A stretch of DNA of 64,000 nt from Prorocentrum cordatum (taxonomy: Eukaryota; Sar; Dinophyceae; Prorocentrales; Prorocentraceae), in NCBI GenBank assembly GCA_963575745.1, contig CAUYUJ010015948.1, positions 677,613 through 741,612 of the forward strand, read 5' to 3'. Both the position numbers and the translations under genes were made by a program. This document shows, piece by piece, positions 20,945-29,282 of this stretch. The first letter of the stretch is position 1; every line of letters begins with the position of its first letter. The notes beneath the pieces were generated by a model. That model saw nothing but the letters and a program-made list of their open reading frames with translations, ran no database searches and was not told the origin of the DNA.

Positions 20945-21535
20945 GCAGTCACAGCCTCAGCCTCAGCCTGCCTCAGCCTCAGCCTCAGCCTGCCTTCAGC
21001 CTCAGCCTGCCTCAGCCTCGCCCTCAGCCTGCTTCAGCCTCGGCCTCAGCCTGCCTCAGCCTCACCCTCAGCCTGCATCAGCCTCAGCCTGCCTCAGCCT
21101 CGCCCTCAGCCTGCTTCAGCCTCAACATCAGTCTGCCTTCAGCCTCGGCCTCGGCCTGCCTCAGCCTCACCCTGCATCAGCCTCAGCCTCAGCCTCAGCC
21201 TGCCTCAGCATCAGCCTGCCTCAGCCTCAGCCTCAGCCTCAGCCTGCCTCAGCCTCAGCCTGCTTCAGCCTCAGCCTCAGTCTGCCGTCGGCCTCGGCCT
21301 CAGCCTCAGCCTGCATCAGCCTCAGCCTCAGCCTCAGCCTGCCTCATCATCAGCCTGCCTCAGCCTCAGCCTCAGCCTCAGCCTCAGCCTGCCTCAGCCT
21401 CAGCCTCAGCCTGCTTCAGCCTCAGCCTCAGTCTGCCTTCAGCCTCGGCCTCAGCCTCAGCCTCAGTCTGCCGTCGGCCTCGGCCTCAGACTCAGCCTGC
21501 CTCACCCTCAGCCTGCTCAGCCTCAGCCTCCACAG
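20945..21535. repeat. (CAGCCT)n hexamer array, copy 2
   Basis: Second CAGCCT array, with CGGCCT and CACCCT variants. It is preceded by a short CAGTCG-rich lead-in (20900-20945). Confidence 0.95.
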
Positions 21536-21945
21536 CCTACAGTTGGCTCCGGGCATTCAAAATGTGGCCCGGGAATGGAGTTCTGGGGACTCGAAGAGCA
21601 CGAAGTGGCCTACAGTTGGCTCCGGGCATTCAAAATGTGGCCCGGGAATGGAGTTCTGGGAAGTCGAAGAGCACGAAGTGGCGTACAGTTGGCTCCGGGC
21701 ATTCAGAATGTGGCCCGGGAGTGGAGTTCTGGGAGGTCGAAGAGCACGAAGTGTGTGACTGTATGCGAAAAACGATCCCCCCCGGCAAACCCCAACGGCC
21801 CCCCAACGGCCCCCCAACGGCTCCCCAACGGCTGCCCAGACCCCCCTGTGGAGTAATGTGCTGCTCTCTTTTTACACCATTAGAAACCTATCAGTCTTCG
21901 CTGTTAGGTAAAAAACGCGATGCTGTTTACAATCACATTGTAGGA
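21536..21945. repeat. ~70-75 bp tandem module plus tail, copy 2
   Basis: Three tandem units of the GTGGCCCGGGAATGGAGTTC repeat followed by the same tail as at 20.5 kb, ending CTTCGCTGTTAGGTA. The array and module together form a duplication of about 0.85-0.95 kb. Confidence 0.9.
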
Positions 21946-22040
21946 GAAAAAAAAAAAGAAAAAAAAAGAAAAAAAAAAAAAAACAAAAAAAAAAAAACAA
22001 TTACATAAGATAAAAAAAATAAAAAAAAAAAAAATAAAAC
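21946..22040. repeat. A-rich tract
   Basis: About 90 bp of nearly pure A on the plus strand, with isolated G, C and T, follows the module tail. It may be a retroposon tail or a simple repeat. No target duplication was seen. Confidence 0.7.
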
Positions 22041-22110
22041 CCACCTAAATATACGAGACGGTGGCATGACTCTGCGCAGAAACCATGTCCCTGGCAATGA
22101 TCCCCCATCC

Positions 22111-22533
22111 TTAGTCCTCACCCTCCTTGTCGGGATCCAGCCCTGGGGGGGTGAAGCAAAAGTTCGAATCCGCTGTGGCATCGAATCGAGACATGCCTCT
22201 AGGTTCTGCGCGCCCCGATGTCCGACGCCGCGGAGTTCTCGGGGTCCGGCGGCGGCCGAGGACCTCGTTTTGCATAGTTTTTCTACGGTTCGATGCGCCA
22301 ACGGACCGATACCCCCCCCTGTGGCCCCTCCCCTTTGCGAGGTCCCGATCTTGGGCGCCCCCGACTTTCCTGGCTGGGTCGTCCAAGCCCGTGTTCTGGA
22401 AGACGAAGAGCTCTCCACCAAGACTGAACCGCAGCGGCCCGCCCAACTCAAGGGGGCCACCGGGGCCCGCCATGAAGGGTAGTCGTGGACATGGTGGCAG
22501 CGTCTGCCCTGGTGCCGTGGCGTCCAGGGCCAC
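22111..22533 (-). CDS. Hypothetical protein fragment (weak)
   Basis: A minus-strand frame of about 140 codons in low-copy DNA ends SNFCFTPPGLDPDKEGED followed by a stop. Earlier it reads GGPLRFSLGGELFVFQNTG. The composition is protein-like and not repeat-derived. Competing frames run on both strands across the same segment, the apparent start is not an obvious ATG context, and no family is recognised. If real it is probably a 3'-terminal exon. Confidence 0.25.
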   Translation of the reverse strand: MALDATAPGQTLPPCPRLPFMAGPGGPLELGGPLRFSLGGELFVFQNTGLDDPARKVGGAQDRDLAKGRGHRGGYRSVGASNRRKTMQNEVLGRRRTPRTPRRRTSGRAEPRGMSRFDATADSNFCFTPPGLDPDKEGED

Positions 22534-22678
22534 GGTGGGGCAAAACTGGCTCCTGCTGCCGCTGCCCGTCGCCTAGCCCTTGCATCTGGAAGAGCGAGGC
22601 GGAGGAGCTCTCGCTCCCGCGGGCTGTCCCCGCTGAGAGTCCTGGCTGGCGTGGAGGAAGTCAGCGCTCTGCTTCCCC

Positions 22679-23668
22679 GTGCCTCCAGGGTCGCGTGCGC
22701 GCGGGGATCAGTGCTTGACGTTTGCGGCGTTCGAACTTCGAGCTTCAAGCTTCGAGGGCCGATGTCCTTTTGGACACCTGGCGTCCTTGCTTGGGCCTCC
22801 GGGAGGTCTCTCCTCGCCACGGCTGGATTCCCCTTCGACGATCCGGCCGAAACGCAGCCCCGGAGAGGTCCGGGGCCAACCTGACGGGGGAGTGGGGGTC
22901 CGTCGGACGCAGTTTGATGATGCTCGGTCGTGCTCAATCGTCGCATGGGGTTGCACACTATACCTGCCCATCAGGGTACACTCGCGTGCTCTGAGAACCT
23001 GGTCTGGGAATCGGTCTAGGCCACAGAACTGCCGAAAAGGAAGCGGACGCGGAAGAACGTCATCGCCCAGTGGGGGCCCAGTGGTGGGCCCACCCAAAGA
23101 AGGACCAGTGAACGATACGGCGCCCTCGCCGCTCGCGCGCCTCCGCTCGATCGTGGGAGCAGCGAAGGCGGGGAATGCACGGGTTCGGGCCCCCCCAATT
23201 GATCACTGGCCATGGCCGTGGTCGGCAAACGAGCCGACCACGACATGCCCGATGTGGTGGAAGTCGATCCGCGTTTTTCGGCCAGCGCCCTGTTTTACAT
23301 GTCTCCTTGCGTGCGCAGTTAACTGCGCGGCGCGACCCTCCCGAGGTTTGCAGGGGCATGTCGCCCGCAGACTCGTGGAGACCCAACATTCGCACAGATC
23401 CTGCGCCGTGCGCTGCACTGAAAACGCCCCCCTCCCCCCCACACCCCCAGGGACCAAAGCAGGCAAGCTCGGGGCGGCGATTCTGCTTGTCGGAGGGCCG
23501 CATGTGGATCCTGTGCTTTGGGAATCAGCGGGATCGGAGTCTGGAGCTCTGGGTTGCGAGACCCAATATGACAGCAGCCTTCGGCAGACGCCAGGCCCGG
23601 CTGGCATGAAAGAAACGAGGGCAGCTATCTTCGCGCTTCGCGATGCGCGAAGCGCGACTCGAGAATGA
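22679..23668 (+). other. Long plus-strand open frame in low-copy DNA (unproven)
   Basis: A 329-codon frame crosses non-tandem DNA and ends in a stop at 23666-23668. It is rich in Arg, Pro, Ser and Gly with several Trp and Cys and no hydrophobic or catalytic pattern I recognise. Frames on the minus strand over 23060-23503 are also open, so length alone is not strong evidence in this GC-rich context. Confidence 0.18.
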
Positions 23669-24365
23669 AATCGCGATCTCGCGCCGCTCCCCGCATCGGA
23701 GAGGAGGAGGAGGAGGAGGAAACCAGCGTATGATAGGAGGAGGAGGAGGAGGAGAAGGAGGGGGAGGAGGTGGAGGAGGAGGAATCGCGAATCGCGAACA
23801 ACTTCGCGACGCCATGGCGGCTCTTGAGGAAACAAATCCAAGACATTGGGGCATTCTCCATGACCGCCTTTTCACCCTGAGTTGTGGTGTCCTCGCCGTC
23901 CCAGAATCTGGGGAGGGCCCTGGGAGCCCGAAAACGACAGAAACCTTCAGAACCAATTTCCCTCAGGACCTCTTTCCTCCACGCCAGCGGGAAGCTAGAA
24001 TCCCTTCGTGCCTTTCAGCCGGTGCGCTGTGGCGCCCCGCTGTCAAACTCCTTTCTCCTCGCCGCCCAGTGCTGCCGCCCCGCTTGTATGGTTCCCGCCG
24101 CGGGGCCTCTGGCAACCCCCGTAGTAGCGTCAAGAACGCCGTTGATACTATCACTATGCCTGAGCCCGCCCATTGACCCAGCGAGAGAGAAGGAACGACG
24201 AGGAAGGATGCATCAGTATGTGACAAGAAGACGGCGAGGACTTCCAGTTGCGCAGGTGTGCCCGTGGGATGTCATGGGCAAGGGATGGACGAGGTGGCCA
24301 GACGGTAGACCAGATGTGGACGGAGTGCACTGCAGCAAAAGGATTATACATACATATGTGTGCTG
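23669..24365. other. GGA-rich tract and unique spacer
   Basis: GGAGGAGGAGG repeats lie at about 23700-23785. The remainder is unique and carries no gene I can support. Confidence 0.45.
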
Positions 24366-24432
24366 ATGTATACATACACACATATATATATATGTATGTA
24401 TGTATATATGTATATATATATGTATATATATG

Positions 24433-24480
<48 letters not shown>
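24366..24480. repeat. (TA)n/(TATG)n microsatellite
   Basis: TATATA with TATG and TACA interruptions. One of five TA tracts in the window (others near 25852-25876, 35663-35715, 41624-41665 and 57939-57980). Confidence 0.95.
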
Positions 24481-24481
<1 letters not shown>

Positions 24482-24520
24482 TAGAACCACGCGCGCGCTA
24501 CGCGCGCGCTTAGGTTCTAG
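24481..24520. repeat. 40-bp palindrome at the end of the TA tract
   Basis: CTAGAACC (24481-24488) pairs with GGTTCTAG (24513-24520), and the interior GCGCGCGC...GCGCGCGC also self-pairs around TA. It directly abuts the TA microsatellite and could extrude as a cruciform. Confidence 0.8.
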
Positions 24521-24659
24521 CTTCGTCCGGGGCAACGGCCAAACAACGGACGAGAAGGTTGAAGGCTGAATGCACTTCGGTTATTCGTCGAGTTTCGTGG
24601 TCGTGGTTCGAAGAGCTTTTGGGCGCTCCTCACCCCGCGGCGGCCCGAGGCGGCCGAAA

Positions 24660-25745
24660 ACGACACCTCTTCCTCGTCCTCCTCTTTCCCCCTGCTCTTC
24701 CTCCTCTCCTCCTACTCTTCCTCCTTCCCCCATCGCCCCCTCCTTTCCCCCCTTCCTCCTCCTCCGCCCCCTTCCTCCCCTCCTCCTCCTTTCCCTCCTC
24801 CTCACCCTTCTCCTCTTCCTCCTCCTCCTTCTCCTCCTCCTTCTCCTCCTACTTTCCCTCCTCCTCCTCCTCCTCCTCCTCCTTTTCCTCCTCCACACCT
24901 CCTCCTCCTCCTCGTCCCCCTCCTCCTCCTCCGCCTCCTCCTCCTCCTCCCTCCTCCTCCTCCCTCTCCCCCGCCTCCTCATCTCATCAATCATCATCAT
25001 CATCATCAATCGTACGCATCGCCTCACCGTCACAATCATCATCTTCCATCATGTTCCTCCTCCCCTCCTTCTCCTCCTCCTCTTCCTCCTCTTCTCCTCC
25101 TCCTTCCTCCCTCCCTCCTGTTCCTGCTCTTTCCCTCCGAAATCCTCCTCCCCCCGCTCCTCGTCAGCGGCGTCCTCCTCCTCCTCTCACTCCTCTCCTA
25201 CCTCCTGCTCCCTTCTCCTTCCTCCTGTTCAAGACTACAACCTGGCCCCCCCCCCCCCCCTCCCAAACGGCAGTGCGACGCCGCGCAAGCATTGGGCCAC
25301 ATCGGATAGAGGGAACACTCGGGGGAGGCCTCCCTCTTGCTCTTCCTCCTCCTTTTCTCCTCTTCCTCCACATCCTCCTCCCCTCCTCCTGCTCCTCCTC
25401 CTCCGCCTCCTCCTCCTCTTCCTCCTACTCCTCGTCCTTCTCCTCCTCCTCCTCCTCCACCTCCTCCCCGCCTCCTCATTCTCCTCCTCCTCCTCCCCCC
25501 CCCCTCCTCCTCCTCCTCCCTCCTCCTCTTCTCCTCCTCCTCCTCCTCATCATCATCATCACATCATCATTAGCAATCATCAGCATCATCATCATCACCG
25601 TCCCCTCTTCCCTCCCTCTCCCCCCGCCCCCATCTCTCTCCACCCCCTCCTCCCCCCTCGTCCTCTCTTCCCTCCTCCTCCTCCTCCGCTCGTCATCTCC
25701 TCTCACTCCCGTTCCTCTCCCCCCCCTCCCCCGCGCCGCCGACCG
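24660..25745. repeat. ~1.1 kb CTC/TCC pyrimidine tract
   Basis: Long, nearly pure pyrimidine strand interrupted at about 25220-25330 by unique sequence and near 24985-25050 and 25545-25600 by ATCATC repeats. Two frames of more than 400 codons on the plus strand are Ser/Pro/Leu artefacts of CTCCTC. Confidence 0.92.
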
Positions 25746-25758
25746 ACCCGCCGCGTCG

Positions 25759-25797
25759 TCCGCGTGCGAGAAATCCAACAACAAGTCGCGGAATTAA
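25759..25797. repeat. Outlying copy of the GAAATCCAACAA motif
   Basis: GCGAGAAATCCAACAACAAG after a pyrimidine tract matches the junction motif GCGGAAGAAATCCAACAAC found after pyrimidine tracts at about 32497, 33310 and 34111. This links the pyrimidine tract here with the higher-order repeat at 31.6-34.7 kb. Confidence 0.6.
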
Positions 25798-25851
25798 CGT
25801 CTGTGTCCCGCTTCCGTGTGTGTGTGTGTTTGTGTGTGTGTTTTTTTTAAT

Positions 25852-25876
25852 AATATATATATATATATATATATAT
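25852..25876. repeat. (TA)n tract at the element's 3' border
   Basis: TATATA repeats directly abut direct repeat B2. They may be the insertion site or part of the element's end. Confidence 0.8.
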
Positions 25877-26038
25877 GTTCCAGGTTGAAGTTACTGCCAG
25901 GCCAGGATGTTTTCCTCATCAGTGTCGCTGAATCGATCTGTGTGCTGCGAGTGCCGAGAGCCACCAGCGCTCGAGTGCCGAGACCAGCACCCGGAGAGAA
26001 ACAAGCTGAACAGGATATACAGTATCAGCTAGAACCCC
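25875..26038 (-). repeat. YR element direct repeat B2 (164 bp)
   Basis: Starts ATGTTCCAGGTTGAAG on the plus strand and ends AGCTAGAACCCC. It matches 26208-26371 over its whole 164 bp with one difference that I can see (CAGTGTCGCT against CTGTGTCGCT). Near-identity suggests a fairly young or recently homogenised insertion. Confidence 0.9.
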
Positions 26039-26207
26039 TGCAGGTTAAGCTTCTCGCCCTTAAAAGGCGGCTGAGAGGGAGGTTTGGGGAGGCAAAGTGC
26101 ATAGCATTAAAACGGAGTCTGTGGGTGCTTGAAGCCAGAACGATTACGGAGAGAGAAGCGGCCCTCACGTCACACTCGCCAGAACAATAGCATGTGAACA
26201 AGCGTCA
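26039..26207 (-). repeat. YR element spacer between direct repeats (putative A2, 169 bp)
   Basis: Unique sequence between the two 164-bp repeats, with no coding pattern. In split-direct-repeat elements this segment would match the A1 repeat at the 5' end. That end lies beyond the assembly gap, so the identity cannot be tested here. Confidence 0.6.
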
Positions 26208-26371
26208 ATGTTCCAGGTTGAAGTTACTGCCAGGCCAGGATGTTTTCCTCATCTGTGTCGCTGAATCGATCTGTGTGCTGCGAGTGCCGAGAGCCACCAG
26301 CGCTCGAGTGCCGAGACCAGCACCCGGAGAGAAACAAGCTGAACAGGATATACAGTATCAGCTAGAACCCC
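26208..26371 (-). repeat. YR element direct repeat B1 (164 bp)
   Basis: Upstream partner of B2 in element orientation. It begins 55 bp after the methyltransferase stop codon at 26427, which fits a short 3' untranslated segment. Confidence 0.9.
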
Positions 26372-26426
26372 AAGACCTCCTTTTTCTTCCAAAGATAAAC
26401 CCTGGTATTTACCGCAGCCCCTCACT

Positions 26427-27149
26427 TTATTCCCAATGCTTAGACCGAGCGGAATGAATTGAGAACGAGAAGGCGGTGACGATCTGTCGGCACAGCCTCG
26501 GCGGGTATGGCTCAGCCTCAAGTGTACGATGCCGACCAGACACATCATAGCCCTGCAGGTAGATATGTGGTCGGCCGCTGAATTCACAAACTTTGCGGCC
26601 AGCACAGAGACGATGAAGATGGCCAAGGTGAACGTTAGCTGAGACAAAACGCGTACGCTTCCGCCAAGGCATCCCGTAGACGCAGTAATCGATGACCGTG
26701 GTTTCGACATCTGACAACCTCAGAAGTTGTTGCCAACAAGGGAGCCTCCAGAGACGACTTGCATGGGGGTTCTCGATGGTGACCGGGATGCCTTGGGACC
26801 GAGCGAGCCTAAAGAGCCCTGCTGAAAGAGAGGCCAAGTAGTTTCCCTCCTCAACGCGAGCACGAACCCGAGGAGGCAGCCCAGGGACACCATCTGGATG
26901 AAGAGCTGTTCGCCACCCTTCTCGATTTGCGGCCGAAAACGTCGTACAGGGCGTCCCCAGCCAGAGGGCCACGACAAGGCCCGAGCGGAGCCATCCCCGG
27001 ATAAGCTGACCCAAGGTTTTGTTGTTTAGGTCGTGGGATGGCCCGGCCCGAATATCGATCGAGAAGACTGGGAACCCTGACAAGGACCTGCACGAGCGCC
27101 AGGCCGCACTCCAGCGCGCCTGGCCAGCGAAGAGCTCTAGGGCAAACCG
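26427..27149 (-). CDS. C5 cytosine DNA methyltransferase domain
   Basis: About 240 residues holding the conserved core in the right order: SAM-binding ELFAGQ, an acidic IDIRAG (motif II-like), the nucleophile motif GTPCTTFS (Pro-Cys present, Gln of PCQ replaced by Thr), TIENPHASRLW (ENP instead of the usual ENV) and GMPWRKRTRF. The C-terminus ends SARSKHWE before the stop. It overlaps the last codons of the recombinase, whose stop is at 27137-27139, in a different frame with no nearby ATG. Expression would need a frameshift or reinitiation. Cytosine methyltransferases carried by retrotransposons are known in dinoflagellates. An adenine or N4 enzyme is unlikely because no (D/N/S)PP(Y/F) motif is seen. 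Confidence 0.8.
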   Translation of the reverse strand, partial: RFALELFAGQARWSAAWRSCRSLSGFPVFSIDIRAGPSHDLNNKTLGQLIRGWLRSGLVVALWLGTPCTTFSAANREGWRTALHPDGVPGLPPRVRARVEEGNYLASLSAGLFRLARSQGIPVTIENPHASRLWRLPCWQQLLRLSDVETTVIDYCVYGMPWRKRTRFVSANVHLGHLHRLCAGRKVCEFSGRPHIYLQGYDVSGRHRTLEAEPYPPRLCRQIVTAFSFSIHSARSKHWE

Positions 27150-29276
27150 GCCTCCACGAGGAGCCGCTGTGCGAGGAGCGGTTGTAGGATCACTGAGCCA
27201 ATGCGCTCCGCGCAGAGGTTGGCCGCCGCCTGCGCGACTAGGCTGAGGCGGTGCACCTGCTCGTTGAGACGCCCCGCCTTCACGTAGCGTTGCAGGGGGG
27301 CGTCGGAGTCCCAGCGGCCCCGCTTTTTCACCCCGAGCAGGTCTCGGCTCCCGGAGTGGATCTCGTGAGAGGCACCTCCGTGACGAAGCTGGTAGATCGT
27401 CAGCGGCATCAGGGGGCCGAGGTCGAGCTCGCTCACGGCGCTCCTGAAGTGACTCGTCCACTTTACGTAGTCGATGGTGGTCATCAGCTCGGGCAGTGGG
27501 CCGCGCGCGCGTAGGTACTCCAGCACGGCGTCCATCCACTTGAACTCCGAGTTGTCGTTCATCAGTGATTCGTCGTAGGCATGTGTCTTGCTCGGAGTCT
27601 CCCCCTCTAGGGGGTTCAGGAGGATCCCCCAGTGCCGCGGCCGTAGGGGACCTCGAGCCACCGGTGGAATCAGGTCCTTTCGGCGGGCTCGGAGCAGCTC
27701 CGACGGCCGGCAGTAGAACGCGAAGTTGAGAAGCGTCAGAAGGCCGGCGTCCACGTTCTTGCAAGCAACCATCTTGACAACTAGGAGCGCCACCACCACC
27801 CATGGAAGAGGCAGGCGAGCCCGCTTCGGCGCCAGGCGCCCGAAGCCGCGCAGGGCGGCCCGCGCCCGGGGGAGCTCTGGGGTCCTCCGCGACAGGCGGT
27901 AAGACTCCAGATGAGCCAGGGCGGCCAGCAGCGCTGAGGCCCTGTCGACCACCTCCCCGTTGAAGAAGAGGTCGTGGAAGTACTGGACCAGGCCGACGTA
28001 GAGCTCGGACACGGTGCTCAGGGCGATCCCCATGACCAGGCACCAGCTCTTGAACTCCTGCACCATCGCAATGTACCGCGCCCGCTGTTGAGGCCTGATC
28101 ACGCTGTGTTCGAGGAAGGACGACCCGGCCAGAGGACCGACGGCCGCGCTCGTCGGATGAGCCCGACGCCGGGCGGCACGACGGTCGGCACGACGGGCCC
28201 CCTCCAGTGCTGGGCGGCTCAAAGCCCCGCGTCCCGACCCGGCCGGCCTCGCTGCAGCAGCCGGCCGCTTCCTCGAGGCCGCCTGCCGGGAGGGCGAGGG
28301 CGCCGCAGCTGACCGAGGCAGCGTCAGCGGCGCCGAAGGCCCCGGCGAGGGCCCGGCCGGCGGCCCTGACTCGCCGCTCGCGGACATCAGGGCGCTGCCA
28401 GGCAGCCGGAGCATCAAGCCCCGGCGGGGCGTCCAGCTGCTCGAGACCAGGCGGGGGTGGGACGGCTGGCGTGGCGACCCTCGGAGCTCGCGAAGTGACC
28501 GCTCGAGCCGAGGCGGCCGCAAGAGCAAACCTCTGCCCGCGAGATCCGGGATCTCCTGCATTGTGCTCCGAAGGGACCCATCTCCAGACGTGGTATGAGA
28601 ACGAGGCCAGTGCTAGAGCGCCATGCTGTCGACAAACTCGCAACATCAGCCTCGTCGAAGACCGGCCCTTGGTGACCGCGAGGATGGGCGCCATCGAGTC
28701 TCCGAGGTGGAGGTGCCTACGGCCGAAGCTTCGGAGTGCCCGGACCTTCCGCTTCACGTCCCAGACCATCGCTCTTCCCTCAAGACACACCTGGGGTTCC
28801 GGGCGCCGCCAGGCTCTGGACTCCGTGAGGACCCAAGGGGCATCCCACAGAGCCTCAGGAACCGGGGGAACCAGACCCACGGGGATATCAGGAGGGGAGT
28901 CCCGATGGTGACCTCCAAGGCGCTGTGCGAGGAGCACGGAGTCCCGCGGGTTGAAAGCCTTCTCCCCAGACTGAGTGAACCTCCAGCGTTCGTTGAAAGA
29001 GCCCAAGGATGCAAGATCAAGATCCGAGGCCACGTAAGAGCAACCACCAAGGCCCCAAGAGGATGCATCCACCACGGTAACTTCAGGATCCCACTCTGCC
29101 CCAAGATCACGATACGCCAAGACAATAAGGTGGCTAGCCCACGCCAGCTCACGAAGGACGGATGGCCAGATCTTTACAGCCCGGTCCCCAGCTTGCTCGG
29201 CGAAGGCGTAAGCCGCGTTAAAGACACAGAGAAGTTCACGTCGGATGAGGCACCTAGTGGTGTAGTGGGAGAGCAA
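26427..29276 (-). CDS. RNase H - (open linker frame) - C5 cytosine methyltransferase ORF of the YR element
   Basis: A 949-codon frame. Residues 1-260 are a retroelement RNase H: VTVVDASSWGLGG (D70), LGDSM (D193) and SEHNAGDPGSR (D252) supply acidic catalytic positions. Residues 710-949 form a C5 DNA methyltransferase: motif I ELFAGQ (714-719), motif IV GTPCTT with the catalytic Cys 777, motif VI IENP with Glu 835, and motif VIII-like PWRKRTRF (870-877). That enzyme family methylates cytosine C5 using S-adenosylmethionine. The target-recognition region is very short. Residues about 260-709 overlap the recombinase gene in another frame, look non-native and may simply lack stops. The frame is preceded, 9 nt upstream and in phase, by the TAG that ends the RT frame. 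The first codon shown is therefore probably not a true start, and RNase H is normally fused to RT. Confidence 0.75.
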   Translation of the reverse strand: MLSHYTTRCLIRRELLCVFNAAYAFAEQAGDRAVKIWPSVLRELAWASHLIVLAYRDLGAEWDPEVTVVDASSWGLGGCSYVASDLDLASLGSFNERWRFTQSGEKAFNPRDSVLLAQRLGGHHRDSPPDIPVGLVPPVPEALWDAPWVLTESRAWRRPEPQVCLEGRAMVWDVKRKVRALRSFGRRHLHLGDSMAPILAVTKGRSSTRLMLRVCRQHGALALASFSYHVWRWVPSEHNAGDPGSRGQRFALAAASARAVTSRAPRVATPAVPPPPGLEQLDAPPGLDAPAAWQRPDVRERRVRAAGRALAGAFGAADAASVSCGALALPAGGLEEAAGCCSEAGRVGTRGFEPPSTGGGPSCRPSCRPASGSSDERGRRSSGRVVLPRTQRDQASTAGAVHCDGAGVQELVPGHGDRPEHRVRALRRPGPVLPRPLLQRGGGRQGLSAAGRPGSSGVLPPVAEDPRAPPGAGRPARLRAPGAEAGSPASSMGGGGAPSCQDGCLQERGRRPSDASQLRVLLPAVGAAPSPPKGPDSTGGSRSPTAAALGDPPEPPRGGDSEQDTCLRRITDERQLGVQVDGRRAGVPTRARPTARADDHHRLRKVDESLQERRERARPRPPDAADDLPASSRRCLSRDPLREPRPARGEKAGPLGLRRPPATLREGGASQRAGAPPQPSRAGGGQPLRGAHWLSDPTTAPRTAAPRGGRFALELFAGQARWSAAWRSCRSLSGFPVFSIDIRAGPSHDLNNKTLGQLIRGWLRSGLVVALWLGTPCTTFSAANREGWRTALHPDGVPGLPPRVRARVEEGNYLASLSAGLFRLARSQGIPVTIENPHASRLWRLPCWQQLLRLSDVETTVIDYCVYGMPWRKRTRFVSANVHLGHLHRLCAGRKVCEFSGRPHIYLQGYDVSGRHRTLEAEPYPPRLCRQIVTAFSFSIHSARSKHWE
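27137..28561 (-). CDS. Tyrosine recombinase of the YR retrotransposon
   Basis: 474-codon frame, distinct from the frame of RNase H and methyltransferase. The core begins near residue 150 (EHSVIRPQQRARYIAMVQEF). Catalytic signature: Arg285 in FYCRPSELLRARR, Arg393-His394 in IYQLRHGGASHE, Trp417 in KKRGRWDSD and the nucleophile Tyr426 in LQRYVKAG. The first HxxR histidine position is Tyr (IYQLR). Members of this family cut and rejoin circular element DNA into the genome without the target duplications made by DDE integrases. All core residues are present, so the recombinase itself looks intact. The first ~145 residues are Pro/Arg/Ala-rich and overlap the RNase H tail frame, so the true start is uncertain. 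Confidence 0.85.
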   Translation of the reverse strand: MQEIPDLAGRGLLLRPPRLERSLRELRGSPRQPSHPRLVSSSWTPRRGLMLRLPGSALMSASGESGPPAGPSPGPSAPLTLPRSAAAPSPSRQAASRKRPAAAARPAGSGRGALSRPALEGARRADRRAARRRAHPTSAAVGPLAGSSFLEHSVIRPQQRARYIAMVQEFKSWCLVMGIALSTVSELYVGLVQYFHDLFFNGEVVDRASALLAALAHLESYRLSRRTPELPRARAALRGFGRLAPKRARLPLPWVVVALLVVKMVACKNVDAGLLTLLNFAFYCRPSELLRARRKDLIPPVARGPLRPRHWGILLNPLEGETPSKTHAYDESLMNDNSEFKWMDAVLEYLRARGPLPELMTTIDYVKWTSHFRSAVSELDLGPLMPLTIYQLRHGGASHEIHSGSRDLLGVKKRGRWDSDAPLQRYVKAGRLNEQVHRLSLVAQAAANLCAERIGSVILQPLLAQRLLVEAGLP

Positions 29277-29282
29277 AATTTC

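Noticed and set aside
19743-21856. Ser/Ala/Gln/Pro frames of 273 and 317 codons
   Set aside because: They translate CAGCCT hexamer arrays and continue into a non-coding tandem module.
22155-22185. AGTTCGAATCC resembling a tRNA T-loop
   Set aside because: No cloverleaf, acceptor stem or anticodon arm can be built around it.
24559-25850. Two plus-strand frames of more than 400 codons rich in Ser, Pro and Leu
   Set aside because: They translate a CTC/TCC pyrimidine tract; equal-length frames exist in other phases.
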